Source of the DNA: Ramazzottius varieornatus | Taxonomy: Eukaryota > Tardigrada > Eutardigrada > Parachela > Ramazzottiidae | Assembly (NCBI GenBank): GCA_001949185.1 | Contig: BDGG01000006.1 | Location: 1,485,657 to 1,549,656 of the forward strand | Direction of reading: 5' to 3' | DNA: 64,000 bases | Shown here: positions 24,420 to 37,435 of the stretch, one piece after another | Position numbering within the stretch: the first letter of the stretch is position 1 | How the letters are laid out: every line of letters begins with the position of its first letter | The notes under the pieces: generated by a model | The model's input: only the letters and a program-made list of their open reading frames with translations | Told to the model about the DNA's origin: nothing | Database searches by the model: none | Translations under genes and position numbers: made by a program

Positions 24420-26116
24420 GAGTTGCTACAACTCCAACCCTGTAGCGAGAAACAAGCAAGACACTTCAAGTCCAAGCGTACGTGCTTCACTTGGCTATGC
24501 TTTGCTGGTCCTATCAAGGCGATGACACCTATGAAAACATCATTATGCTACCACCACATCCACTCTCACATTCCAGCACAACAAGGCTAATGGGCTTTTG
24601 AACGTGAGAAGGCTGCTGGGAAATAGATCAACAACGTTGCAGACTTCTGCGCAGCTTCCAAAATACAACAAGCGCTATCCCAGCGAACACAACAGTCAAA
24701 ACGGCATACAGTACCAAAAAATTAACCGTCGATAGTAGGCGTGACAATTAAACGCGAGCTTAATTATACTGTGATAAATAACGGTTTTGATTCGCCGCAT
24801 GCGCAAATTCCATTGGCCATTTCCATCTGGCTCCTTCTAACACCCGTTTTCGACGGTTAATCGTTTGGTACAGTGTATCCCTTCTTCTGTGACCGTCGAA
24901 GAGCAGACAGCAGTGCTCCAGCAATCTTCTTCGTACAGATGACGGTTAAGGAAGTGCACGAGTGGAGAGATTGTTCGGAGATCCACGGTAGAAAACAGCT
25001 GAACGAAAACTTGGCTCGTTCTAATTTCGATTCGTAAAATCCCGAATCTCCAAAGAAGGCGGGTACTTCGTTGATCGGTTCGGTTTCGAGCCGGGACGAG
25101 CCGTGACGCCGGTGGTGCTTTTGGCGTAAATTTTTTGTACCAGCTCGACAATGAGGAAACGGGATGATCTCGCTTTTTGTTTTCTCTCCATATTACTAAA
25201 TACTGATGTAAGGGTATCGGGGTTATTTTGTACTATGTAATATTAGTTTGACTTCAGATGGACCTCATGTTTGTCGTTCGCATGTGATCTGGAAGCCTGT
25301 CGGAAGCACTTGTGCCCACAGTATAGATTTTTGTTCAGGAGATTTCTCAGGATCAAAGAAGCTCTATGTGAAAGCGCTGTAGGGGCGCATAGGACAATTT
25401 AAATCGGAAAGCAGCCGGAAGTCGATTGAGATTGTTAGGACGAAATAACTCTGAAGTGTGTCACTGAAGGAGGCCTGTGGATCAAATCATGGGAAAAACC
25501 TGAAAAATCGAAGCCGGGACAAGGTGCGTGCAACAAATTAATAGCGACATTACATTGATTACAGAGCTTGGCTCCTCACACTCCCTAATATTCGGTGACG
25601 GATCACGCTTGTTACAGGGCTTGAAAGTTTTGTGCCTTCTCATCACTTCCGGAGCATCCATTAATCGATCGCTACAAGGCGTATTTCCAACTCGATTGTC
25701 AAGCTTCGTTTCATGACTTCAACCACCATGGCAGCTATGTTTTCCACGAGCGTTGACTTTCATTCCAGTCACAGCGTAGACTGCATCGGCGTTGCAAAGT
25801 GTTCTGGAACTTCACAATCAATATTCACCAACAAGAGCGCAGAAAACGATTTCTTCCTACAGTATTTTCCATGTCTATCTGGTTACGAGACTTCTGGACC
25901 TTACCGGAAACGACTATGATAGCGCTCTTCTAAAACACAAAAGGTAAACAATAGTCTGTCACTCACGGATTTATTCTGTCCACAGTAGCATAATCGTTTT
26001 TTCTTGTTCGTTTCCTCTTTGCTTATTTTTACAGCAAACATGTGTTGTTAGTTCGTACGACGAAAATTGATTTTTGGTTGAACTTTGTAGGTGGTGAAAT
26101 TTCCGACGATATAAAG
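24420..26116. promoter_or_regulatory. Divergent region between septin (-) and guanylate cyclase alpha (+)
   Basis: This 1.7 kb separates the two start codons and should contain both promoters. A possible 3' splice site (TTTGTAG|GTGG, near 26090) just before the cyclase ATG hints at a 5' non-coding exon upstream. No coding exon or repeat-family copy is evident. The 104-codon minus-strand frame at 24837–25151 has no splice or homology support. Confidence 0.4.
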
Positions 26117-29100
26117 ATGGCTTGCCCGTTCAGCGGACCGCGAGAGAACGGTGGAGAAGTGAAGCGGACGGACTCGCCGATGATCATGGAAACGGATGGC
26201 GAACCGGTGGCAGCTGCTGATACCAAGCGTCTAAATTTGCGCCATCTGACCAAAGCCGTCGGTACCTTCATCCTCATCCCTGTAAGTACCTTTTAGGAGA
26301 AACCAGCATTTTGAAATCTGTTCTGGAACTTCAGAAAGTATTGTTATTTACGTGGGACCAAGACAGGCATGAACTTGTGTCACGCGCGTGTCAAAAGAGT
26401 CGATAGTCTTGCCTGCTGGGATTACAGCCAGAGATTAAGTTGCCGTTATTTCCGAAATGATTAATGGACGCTGAGCTAAGGCGCGTATCCTTTTGCAAAA
26501 CGATTGAGGAAGCTGGTATACAGTATCGAGTTGCGTAACGCGAGACCTTTCGTGTCGTTGCATGTTTGTAAAGAGCTCTTCCCTAGGGGGCAGCATCATA
26601 CACTACATTACAGTTATGCATAGCTGTTTACTTTTGCACTGACTGTTATATCAACAATTATTTCTTTCTGATCGTGTTCAGACAAACTTTCTCGGTTCGG
26701 CACTTCACAACTTGCTGACCAAACTTAACGCGGACGCCTGGAAGAAATTACGGTATTGTCCGAGTTCTCCGTCACACTCGCTCGTAGTAACGGTGGGCCG
26801 TGACTGTATAATTATTCATTGAAGGCAAGCACTGAAGCTGCGAGATGACCAGTTATCGCCAGATCCCGGTGCAACATACGTGTTCGATGGAGCAGAAATC
26901 ATCAAGGACATCATGGGACGAATTCAACCGAAAGCTGGTATGTAGAAAAAGGGCAGAAAAGTTCTTGGTTTGACAGGAAATTTGCGCACTTCAAAGTTAC
27001 GGTGTGCGACAGCGTAGTTCAACTGGATCGCAAGCTACTGAAGCTTTCTACCGGGTGGCTAGTTCAAATTTTGACAAATTCTGATGTCCAACCTGGGTGG
27101 TCCCTGCTAACGAAATGCCCCGCGAACATGGTTCCTAACAATAAGACAGAGGGAAGTTTTCCGAAATTACCTTCTTCCGGCGAAATTTTCGTCCGGGACG
27201 GAAAGAAACGATGGTGTAAATCCCATATGGCCAAAACAAAGACCATACATTGTCGCGTATCGAACAGGTACAGCCCTGTTTCGGAAAAACCAAGCGAAAT
27301 TTGTCTTTGAAAGACAAACTTTGTGAAAGTTACGAATGGCCAACCGGCACTTTTTAACAGCTGAATTTAAATGTGTTCCCAAAACTCGAAGATGGCTGTT
27401 GTGAGTGTAGTTTTGTATCCAGCCAAGGCAGAGTGCTTTGTGCTTTCGCAGGTGTGGAACTTCACGAGCTGTGGCGGCGTCTGGGTCGTGAGTTTACTCT
27501 CTTATGCTACAAAGAGTTCCCCAGCGCACTGAAATGCGTGGGTAGTACGGTCCAGGACCTTTTCGGCAGCATGGATTCCTTCCACGGACACTTGGTCAAA
27601 GCTGACGAGTTTCGTAATTACCGTTGGTCGCCACCGTACCTTCGCTGTGCTGCGCGGGGAGACGATCTGGACATCCAGTACGCCATCGACGCCGACCGGC
27701 CTCTGGACTATCTCAACTTCATGGCTGGGGTGATCGAGCAAGCGGCTGTTAGCGTCTTCAACGTAGAGGTGGGAGTAGAGGCCATGCATATGGATGACCT
27801 GAAGGAGAACGTCGAGCTGGTTAGCAATTTCGTGGGCGAACCGAAGGCGGGAGCAGTCGTGCAGAACTACGTGTACAGGGTGTCGGTGAAGGAGAAAGTG
27901 GGCAGCGCCGCGCATAAGTCTGCTGTGTCGACGGTTTTGAATCGCCATCCGGAAAAACTCTCGCAGGTAAGAAAAAATCTACTGCTTGATCTTCTCATCT
28001 CGACATGCCCGAAAAGTATCACTTTGATAATGCCACCCGACGTGCTTTTTTCAGGATCCGAAAGACCTTCCAGTGAAGCCCGGTGCGTTCTGCGCCGCCT
28101 TCCCTTTCCACTTCATGTTCGACCGCGACCTTCAACTACAGCAGATGGGTGTGGGTCTCCTGCGTATTTTTTCTTCCATGTTGGCCTCTGATCTCTCGGT
28201 CCTCACCTACTTTAGCGTCGTCACTCCCAGACTTACCACCGTCACCTTTGACAGTATTAAGTTGACCATGCACGTGCCCTTCCGGCTAGCGTTACGTGAG
28301 ATCAAGACCAGTCAGCAGACCAACCTGGCCGGTATGGAACTGAAAGGCCAAATGAGCTTCTGCCCAGAGTCCAACTTGATCATCTTCATCGGCTCTCCTG
28401 TCGTGGAGAAGCTGGAAGAACTGACGGGTCGTGGGCTGTACATCTCGGATATTCCCATTCATGATGCAACCAGGGATGTCATTCTGGTCGGGGAACAGAC
28501 TAAAGCACAGGACGGGCTGAAGAAACGCATGGACAAACTGAAAAATAGCATTGAAGAAGCTAACCGTGCCGTCGAGGAAGAACGACAGAAAAACGTGGAC
28601 CTACTGCACTTGATCTTTCCTCCAGGTACAATTTACGGTTGGCATAACCCGAAGTTTAGATCTTACTACTGTAAGCTGAAGTTTACGTGGTATAGTCGCG
28701 CAACAGACTTTCAAGTTGAGAATTCAAATGGTGTTTTTTTTTACGGTGGTTCTCTTGTACAGATGTGGCGAAGAAACTGTGGTTGGGTCAGCCAGTCGAC
28801 GCTGAGACCATCGACGAGGTTACAATGTTATTCAGTGACATTGTGGGCTTTACCGCAATCTGCGGTATTTCTACGCCTATGATGGTCATTGACATGTTGA
28901 ACGGGCTGTACACACGGTTCGACGCTGAAACAGTCAACTGTGACGTCTACAAGGTACTTTAAATGAAAGCTCGATTTCTGAAATTGGTGCTGACATTAAG
29001 GATGGGTAAGCGATGAAAGGTCTTGTGCGACAATTTAGCTGGAAACGATTGGCGACGCATTCATCTGTGTGGGAGGTCTGCATAATCGTCCGGCGCCCTG

Positions 29101-30080
29101 GCATTCGCAGCAGGTCGCCTGGATGGCGCTGAGGATGATGAGTCATGCCAAAAAGCAAATCGCTCCTGATGGAAACGCCATCCGGGTACGTCGATCACCG
29201 TAACGTTTTGCTCTCCAACAGAAATCCCAATATGTTACTGCCTACATACCAGTTCAAAATGATCAAACAATATATCTGTAAAGCAGAGTATCTGGTGGAG
29301 AAACAGTAATGGTAGTGTACAGGATTGCAGAGTGCTTTGTATTTACTCTCTTTAGGTTATTGTTTCACTGTGTAATATAAGCATTTTCTTCCGGCTCCAC
29401 TGTGACTTTATACTACAGTAGAGTTATTTGTTATGACTTTCAGATGCGAGTTGGTCTGCATACGGGATCGGTGTTGGTACGATAAAATCGAACGGCATTC
29501 TGCTTAGCTCATATTGACAATAACTTTGAACAGGCGGGGGTCGTGGGGATAAAGATGCCGCGCTATTGCCTTTTTGGTAAGTGAGAGAGCCCTTGTCAAA
29601 GTGGTAACCGAATTTCAAATTGCCATGAAGGGCAGTGCGGAGCATGAGAAACGCTTCCGCATTGTGAAGCCCTGCGATTTTCTGCAGGAAATAACGTGAC
29701 CATCGCCAACAAGTTTGAGTCCGGAAGTGAACCCGAACGGATAAACATCAGCCCTACAACGCACAAGTAAGAACCCTTTAAAGTCCTCTCCTAGTTTGAG
29801 CTGGTTTCGGAAGCTTGCTATACTTCGTTTGCAAAAAGAGCAAGTGAAACTGTGCTGATGGACTTTCCGCTGTGTACGAAGGTTGTTGGAAAAAACGGCG
29901 GGATTTGTCTTCACACCACGCGATCACAGCCTACTACCAAAAGGATTTCCGCCCGAAATCCCCGGCACATGCCACTTTCTGGAACGCTACAAGCATCCCT
30001 CCGTTTCCGTTGACAAAGACGGCCCGGACGTCGACCATATCAAGATTGCTCTCGACGAACTTAACATTGGGCATCGCTAA
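26117..30080 (+). CDS. GUCY1A: Soluble guanylate cyclase, alpha subunit
   Basis: Family knowledge: the alpha subunit pairs with beta to form the cytosolic nitric oxide receptor that converts GTP to cGMP. Exons 26117–26281, 26682–26752, 26825–26937, 27452–27966, 28055–28625, 28763–28953, 29039–29185, 29444–29476, 29534–29576, 29688–29766 and 29882–30080 join in phase to 708 residues. Visible in order are a diverged H-NOX-like N-terminus without a clear haem histidine, a PAS-like region with [19 protein letters not shown], a signalling helix ([17 protein letters not shown], then [11 protein letters not shown]) and the cyclase domain. The two metal-binding aspartates are present: FSDIVGF (D504) and ETIGDAF (D548). 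[19 protein letters not shown] and FVFTPRDHS with [15 protein letters not shown] are alpha-type endings. Exons 8 and 9 are only 33 and 43 nt. The beta subunit gene follows 4 kb downstream in the same direction. Confidence 0.94.
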
Positions 30081-30249
30081 TTGGAATGCTGGATGCTGCA
30101 GAACTAGAGATGCGTACTGGGAAGAGCCGCTTGTGCGGAAGATTTATCAGCATTCTCTACCGTTTGATTTCTTCGTACGTTGCAGTGTGCAGTATTTACA
30201 TACGAAAGAAAGCACATATTAATGATATTGTAACCTATCTCTTTCATTC

Positions 30250-30255
30250 AATAAA
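30250..30255 (+). terminator. Polyadenylation signal of guanylate cyclase alpha
   Basis: A canonical AATAAA lies 170 nt after the alpha-subunit stop codon, a reasonable 3' UTR length for this compact genome. Confidence 0.5.
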
Positions 30256-33200
30256 GTGCGCTGTGAATTACCAGTACTGTAGAACGAGTTGGAGAGATGG
30301 GTGCGGTCGTGGACGGAATGAGGAAGCGTCTTTGAGGAGGCGAAAGCGTTTCGGGCTTGTATGTAGTTTTATCGGCGGAGGCTTATCAATCGAACGAAGT
30401 TTTACGCTTTTTTAAGGGCTAGGCGGATATCTGTGATAAGTCCTCCAAGAAATCGCTCAATAGTCTTCGAAAGCCGAGCATGTTTGAAGGGGTTCAGCGG
30501 GGTAAGCCGGATATGCATGCAAGCAGAGTGCCGCAATCAGTAGCAGGCGTCAAACTACGGAGACTGGTGAACGCAGTAGCGACAGCCGTGACATTATAGC
30601 AATCTCAAGCTGTGTACGTTACAGCACCTCAAATCAGGGAAAAACCCATAAATTTTCAGTCGAGCTAGGACGAATCTTCGTGACCCTCCGAAACGACCTA
30701 TACTCGAGAAAGCAATGTCGAATGTATGCTATATGGCGCAAACTTTGCTTCACCCAGAGAGGTAATTTTTGGGCGTGGCACCAAACAACAGCGCCGCGGG
30801 CAAATTGGAAAATCCTGAACTGTGTAAAATAGACAGTAATGAAATCTGAGTTGGAAACGTGAGGGTGTTGAAGATTCGTGCTGTTATCCGGGCAATCTAA
30901 TAATTAGTCTTGCGATACAGGAGCAATCTTGAAACGTCGTGAATGATCGCTCAAGACCTAATCATCCACTCTGGGCCGTCCCCCAAACTTTACGACTGCA
31001 TCTTGTACGATACTCCAGCTGTAGCGTACACAGTCATCCAAGTACTGCAGTGAAGCGTAAACGGACTGGATATCTCTCAAGATCGTAGTGAAGAAAGTTC
31101 AAGTCAAGCAAGTACGTACACAGCCACAAATGACTTTTGTGGATGATTGCTGTTGTAACAGCCAAAGTGCTCCTTAATCGCTTTATCACTTTATTCCACT
31201 GTCCAACGATAGTCTGGTGGCCATGTCAATCAATGAGGAAGTATATGGTGCACGTCGGCAGAAACCTTGGTTGAACTTTTTCACTTTGACATTCAGAGTA
31301 AGATTAGACATTGCTTTTTGACTCGTTCACTTCCTCGTTTTTGCTGGAGGGAAAAGTTGCCGATAGAAATTGATGGCTATAGCAAAGCGTGCTATTGTTT
31401 GATCGCATCACTTTTCTGCTTTGACGTTGGTGGATCTGGGAGACGCGGGATCAAACGAAGAAGGAGGGCGACACCGGGGACAGAATGGTGCGTGTTGGCT
31501 CTTTGCTTCATTCAATTTTCCACCAAGCAGCAAAAGCGTCGTGAGGCATGTGCATGTCAATGTTGGGTTTGTGGACGTTTCCGTGTAACGCGAAGACGCA
31601 CAATATTTACATAGTGGAAACATTATTGTGCGTAAAGACTGGCATTCTGTGAATTTTTACTGTAACCTGAGCGGGAATGTGATGGTTCCGGTGTTTATGT
31701 TACGCCCAAGTTGCTTGATCTTACTTTCCGCTGTCGAACAGTTCGGAAATGAGCCACAAATCGATATGGAAATTTTCATTCGCAAAATACGATCATGAAT
31801 GGACCTCTTGGCTTTTTAGTACGGGTTTGTCAACCACGCCATCGAGCTGCTGGTCCTCAGGAATTTCGGTGAAGAAACATGGGAAAAAATCAAGTAAGTT
31901 ATTCTGCCTACTGTCAGTTTCAGCTTGAAGGGCAGACTGCAAAGTACAGTAACACCGAACTCGTGCACCACTGCGCAAGTCTAGAAGCTTATTTCTGAAG
32001 TTTTTTTTAAAATTTATAAAAGTGTAGAAGGAAGACAGGTTACGGAGAATAAGGCTTTTCTTTGGAAGAATAATTACATCCCGACTTAAATCTAGCGCCA
32101 TGTAGCGCACGTGTGCGTGTGTCAGATTACAGATATTTACAGCGTCGTAGAAACATCACGTTTGCACTTTCATCCCAGCTCAGACTTCTCAGTAAGTACA
32201 GATAGCTGAAGCGTGACGATTTTTATTCGATAAGTACTTTACGGATGGTGATAAATGCTGGAAACATCTGTTTGATTTTGGTCATTAGCAGACAAGGATG
32301 TAACTAAGCGCACGCAAGAGTTTACGCCTTGCTGGAAAGACTCAAATCCAGACGGCGATGAACCTCCCATTGCCACGTCTGTTTAAGACAACCATGTAAC
32401 ATGGGACAAAAAAAAATAACGGCGCTACTCTAACCTTGGTAGCCTCTGTTTGACAATCGGATTTGTCTGTCTGGAGTTCGACTGTCCTTCCTATCACACA
32501 TGACCAGGTTTTCCACTCGAAAATACAAAGCCGTTGCAGGGGAAAATTTGCGACGTGGAACTTTCGAGCTCGGTTGACGCTTGGATTACTTTTTGCCGAG
32601 GTTTTCGGGCTTCGCCACTTAAACGCAGTATAATTTCATTACAAGTTTGGATGCACTTGGAATGATCGAATTGCAAATTAGCCGATCGAAAAGCTGAAGA
32701 GCTTCGGAGAAAAAGATGTACACTTCCTCCTGAATTTGTTACTTCTTTTCCCTGTGAACGGGACAAGAGTGAAGGCGGAAAAGAAATTGAAAGTTGGCGA
32801 TTCATTCAAATGGAAGGCGAACGGGTGCTGATATCCCGACGGAGTTGGGTCTCTTGTCAGGCACATTGTCAGTTTTGGGCTGTCAAGTTGAAAGTTGGTG
32901 GAATGAAAAGAAAGCACAGCAGTCGACTCTATCAATTACATCCCTTGCTCGATATCATCCAGTCTTCATGCGGCTTGAACCCAAAAGTCCTTCTCTCATG
33001 GGAGGCGCGCATCGACACAAACAAAAAGTACCCTCCAGCTTACACGTGAAAATCATTACAACGATACAACTCTTTCTGTTTGCAACAACGCCCATGGAAC
33101 TATTGTCCTCGGAGAGGTCCACGTGGACCGAGCGCCCTCCCCTACATTCTTAGATGCTTCTGCACGCTATACTGTAGATATTTCATGCTGCCGTTTCTCT

Positions 33201-34091
33201 GTTCAGGTATTCTGTCCTTGGCGAGTACCTTCATTGGTGGTACTGTAGTTCGAGCCTGAGAGACTTCTGATGGCTTTGGTCGTTGTGCTGAAAAGCGTTA
33301 GATTCAGCAAGGAACGGGAAGAGAACGCGGAAGTACTGTAAATCCTTCGAAGCAACCCGCCAAATGTCTTTTTAACAGCGCTACGGCTAATTTCCCACAC
33401 GCTTCCCGACTGTTTTTCTCAATTAATGGTCTGTTTCTTGATGGCTTTGCGATGACTAGAGCACCAGGAGCCCACCAAGAGCCTTAATGTTTATGATCTG
33501 TGGTACAGTAAAAGCAGTTGCGTATGAGGATTACCCGTAACATCTGAATGGCTTTTAGAGAATACTTATAATCCGGAAGATAAACTGACACGACATCTTT
33601 CTAACCTTCTTCCAGCTTGTTAGAGTGAACGGCTGATCGATGGATGGAAGTCAGCACAGTAGGGAGAAAGGTCGACTTTGCAAACTCCTTCCACAACAAC
33701 ATGGATCGATCGCGCTTTTCATCACATTACTGAGAGTATATTCAGAAAAGCTTTTTTATGAATGGCGTGGGTTGTGTAAGCAAACTCAAGGATGTGTAAG
33801 TCGCTTTGAATAGCTGCGGGTCAAGCCATGCTTAGGCCAGCTGTCACGCAGTACATGATGTCCTCGGCAAGATGCGTAAATACCCTACATTCCTCGACGT
33901 TCGCACGATCCACGTGGGTCCCCAGTCAAGAAGTTCAACCACAACCTTTAAACTGAAACACAAGGCGCAAAATAGGTATAAAACTTTAAACAATCGTAGT
34001 GCAATAACTAATGTCTCAGTTGAATTTGGAATATCCCAGTGACTTGCGGCTTTCATTTTCAATGTGTTGCATGTTTCATTCTGCTTTTCAG
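30256..34091. other. Region between the two guanylate cyclase genes
   Basis: This 3.8 kb should contain the first coding exon and promoter of the beta gene, but no exon matching the conserved beta N-terminus was found. I see no recognised gene, palindromic repeat copy or other repeat. Several short open frames (for example 31267–31614) show no family resemblance. Confidence 0.45.
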
Positions 34092-36471
34092 GGAGGAAGC
34101 TGGCGTCAGCATGGACGGGAACTTCCTCATTCGCTTTGTGTATCCAGACGAGATAACATACAGACTGGTGGTAGCTGCCGAAAAAATTTTGAGTAAGTTG
34201 GAAAGATCAACCTGTCGTAATTGAATTTTCAAATATTGAGATTGATACCCAGAAGAGCCAAACACTGGCGTATGGGGACTTCTTTCCACGTTGTTTTCTA
34301 TGTTCGCCAGACGTGCCTGTCCCCGCCATTTTGGAACTGTTCGGTGGCTTCTTCTACGACTTCTGTGTGGAATCCGGCTACGACAAGATCCTTCAAGTTC
34401 TCGGTTCCACACCGACTGCCTTCCTGGAAAACCTCGACGCCCTTCACGACCACCTTCAGTCCATCTATCCTGGTATGCGAGCTCCATCTTTCCGGTGCAC
34501 GCGAGTCGACCACCGCTCCACCATCCTCCACTACTACTCAGAACGTGATGGGCTCGAACCCATAGTGCTGGGACTGGTCAAGACTGTCGCGGTAAGGCTA
34601 CATGGAGTCGAAGTCACAGTTAGGGTCCTCAGTGCCCGAGACCCCGAACAAGGACGCGACCATACCCAGTTCCTTATCGAGGAAGCCGACACAGGCGGAC
34701 ATAAATTAGCTGTGGAAGATGAAGTTGTGGGGAAGGCGGGACATACGTTCAGAGTACAGCCAAGGATATCGCCGAAAACGTTTGCAGTGCTGTTTCCTTT
34801 CCACCTTGTGTTCGATAAGGATTTCGCGATAAGAGGTAAAGGATATACCGTAGTGAAGAGGCATACCTCAGCTTGTCTCGCTCTGGTGTTCCCTTTGCGA
34901 ACCACCCAGAGACTGAGTACCCAAGAAAACTCTCGTGGATGAAAACGATCTGACCATTTTCAATAACAGATGTGCGATACATACATATAGTCTGTGTCGT
35001 GGCTTTCATGAGTGTTTATCTTCCATAGGTGTCGGACAATCTCTGGCCAGAGTCATTCCCCAACTTTCCACCGGTCATTCCGGTAAACATTCTTCCAAGC
35101 CGTCGAAATGCCACCTGGACGATATCTTTGAGATGCTCCGCCCGCACATGAACTTCGACTTCAAGACCATTGTCGACCACATCAACACTATCTTCGTCCT
35201 AAAAACCCACGATGATCTCCCCGTACTCAACTATTACACCCAACAGAGCGACGTACGCAACTTGAAGTTGAAAGGCCAAATGATGTACCTACCCGAGCAC
35301 GACTGGGTTCTGTACATCTGCTCACCGGCCACGAGCAACCTAAACGACCTCAGCAAGACGGCTTGCTACCTCAGCGACCTGCCTTTACACGATGCAACCA
35401 AAGACTTGGTACTCATGTCCGAGCAGTTTGAAGAAGAGTACAACTTGGCGAGAGACTTGGAGATCCTGACGGACAACCTGCAGCAGTCGTATCGAGATCT
35501 GGAAGATGAGAAGAAAAAAACGGATAAGCTGGTGTATTCGATATTACCACCGAGTGTCGCAGCCGAGCTCAGGCATAACAAACCCGTGCCGGCTAAAAAG
35601 TATGATCAGGTTACGCTGATGTTTTGCGGAGTGACGAGTTTCGCCGATTTCTGCTCACGGACGCATAATGACCCACGGCAGACGGTGGAGTACTTGAATA
35701 AAATTTATTCGAGGTTTGATGTTCTGACGGACCCAAAGCACAACCCGCACGTCTTCAAGGTACGAATTCCTTTCAGTCTCAAAAGTTGCTGGTATTATTG
35801 TGAGGAATCAGCAATGCGCGCATCAATTCCTGCAGGTCGAGACAGTGGGTGATAAGTACATGGCGGTCTCTGGTCTTCCCGAGGCTCACGATAGCCACGC
35901 CCGGTGGATCGCCAAATTGTCACTCGAGCTGATGGACATTGCTGACCAACTAAGAGCTGAAGGCGAACATGTCACAGTAAGGTTGTTCCACAGTGAAGTG
36001 TAATCAGTATGCAGCGCAGCCATTAGCGTTTTAACTCTGACTTCTGTCCCAGATAACGATTGGGATTCACAGCGGGGAATTAGTGACAGGAGTGATCGGA
36101 CAACGCATGCCACGCTATTGTTTATTCGGCAACACAGTCAACCTAGCCAGCCGGACCGAGTCTACGGGAGAAAAAGGATCCATCAACGTGTCACAATCTG
36201 CATACGAGTAAGGATAATTCTTCAAGAGCATACAGTATATCGTCCGTATAACGACAGACCAAAATGAAAACCTGAAAAACAGTGACAAGTGTCTTGTAGG
36301 GTTCTGCAAGATGAGAATAACTACGACGTGACTTTTGCCTTCGAAGCGAGAGGTCAAGTGCAAATGAAAGGCAAAGCCGAACCGATGAAGGTCTACATCT
36401 TACGACGAGAGTACATTGACCCACGCATGGCTTTCTTGTTTCACCCCCTGCTGAAAGTGACCACCGTTTGA
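34092..36471 (+). CDS. GUCY1B: Soluble guanylate cyclase, beta subunit (first exon not found)
   Basis: The haem-bearing partner of the alpha subunit. Exons found: 34092–34192, 34311–34835, 35029–35759, 35836–35976, 36053–36207 and 36300–36471, about 608 residues, all phases consistent. The H-NOX domain keeps the proximal haem histidine context NLDALHDHL and the haem-propionate YxSxR motif in HYYSER, so nitric oxide sensing should be intact. Further on are [17 protein letters not shown] (PAS), [20 protein letters not shown] and [20 protein letters not shown] (signalling helix). The cyclase domain has [13 protein letters not shown] and [18 protein letters not shown] with the guanine-recognition Glu and Cys. 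Where beta subunits usually read FSGIVGF, this one has FCGVTSF. The first exon, coding about the initial 30 residues, must lie upstream and end in phase 2. The 3' end overlaps an antisense gene. Confidence 0.92.
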
Positions 36472-36853
36472 TGCGAGGCAATATCCTTCCTAGTCTCGAA
36501 AGGATATTTTTCCAGTGCAACATACTTGACGAACTCCTTGTTCTTGAACTCACAATCGGACCCTGATATGTAATACCAATCTGTTGTGGTTTTGGTGGCT
36601 GTACATTCAACGAAAATGTCTTTCTTGCTATGCAGTATTTTGTGTCAAAAATATGGTTTATGTTTCCTCTATCCAAATTGAAAGTGAATGAAATTTCGAC
36701 GGAGCCAGTTGGTCTACAAGCATACGACTGACGGACTTCGGCCATAATCAACTCCGATGATTTCACTTTGCAACCTAAAGAACAATCGTGCGGTGTACCA
36801 CGAAATTCAACGTTCACTTGAAGATTTTTCTTGCACCGCTTGTATATTCTGTT
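36441..36853 (-). CDS. Unrecognised Cys-containing small protein (5' end unresolved)
   Basis: Two minus-strand exons agree in phase: 36726–36853 (after CTGTTGAAG, donor GTATGC) and 36441–36627 (after TGCATAG, stop TGA). They give about 104 residues with five or six spaced cysteines (GTPHDCSLGC, VECTATK, YYISGSDCEF) and a C-terminal KYVALEKYPFE. This reads like a secreted or extracellular domain, but I do not recognise the family and see no signal peptide. A candidate first exon (ATG near 36961, donor GTGCGC) would leave an intron of about 54 nt; it is weak. The gene runs antisense to guanylate cyclase beta and its last 31 coding bases overlap that gene's last exon. Confidence 0.45.
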
Positions 36854-37435
36854 CTTCAACAGAAAACGTGACGTGACGCACACATTAAAACCGATAGGTT
36901 AGCGCACCGTATTTCGCACTGCCGTTGCAACCGCCAGGTACTCGGAAGCGTCACATAACATGTTACAAAAATATTTGTAGGGTATTAAGACCACTCCGCT
37001 TTCTTCACTAAGCACAGCAAGTCTGGATTATGTCGAACCCGAAAGTTAGGGGGGCACAAACAACAGAAATCCTGGACCGTAGAATGAGTGTCATGCGAAC
37101 AGAAAGAATCCCGTCAGCGACGGTGGTTCTCCATGCAGAGTTCCTTAAAAGATATGATCCATCTGGTTTCGTCCCTCACGTACATCCGGATTCTACGATA
37201 AAGTACAGCATAAGCGCTAGTATTCCTCACAGAACTCACTTCACAGTACGAGATAAATGAGGTAGAGGTTGTAAACTTAGCCACCCCATACCGGGTTTGT
37301 AAAGTTAGCCACGGCTGTAACGTCTATCGCTTGATTGACAATTTGATTGTCAGTCTTGGCTTTTTAACATGAGATTTCAACGTTCTTTTAATTGCGGATC
37401 TCTCGGATTCTCTGACTCGTCATGTTGACTGTGCC

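Noticed and set aside
24837-25151. 104-codon minus-strand frame upstream of the septin gene
   Set aside because: It starts at TTG, not ATG, shows no splice continuity with the septin exons and has no recognisable domain.
33852-33875. A possible 24-nt exon (TACATGATG…AGATGC) that would read HDVLGKM just upstream of guanylate cyclase beta
   Set aside because: The residues look tempting, but it ends in phase 1 while the next exon (34092) needs phase 2, so it cannot be joined to the beta reading frame.
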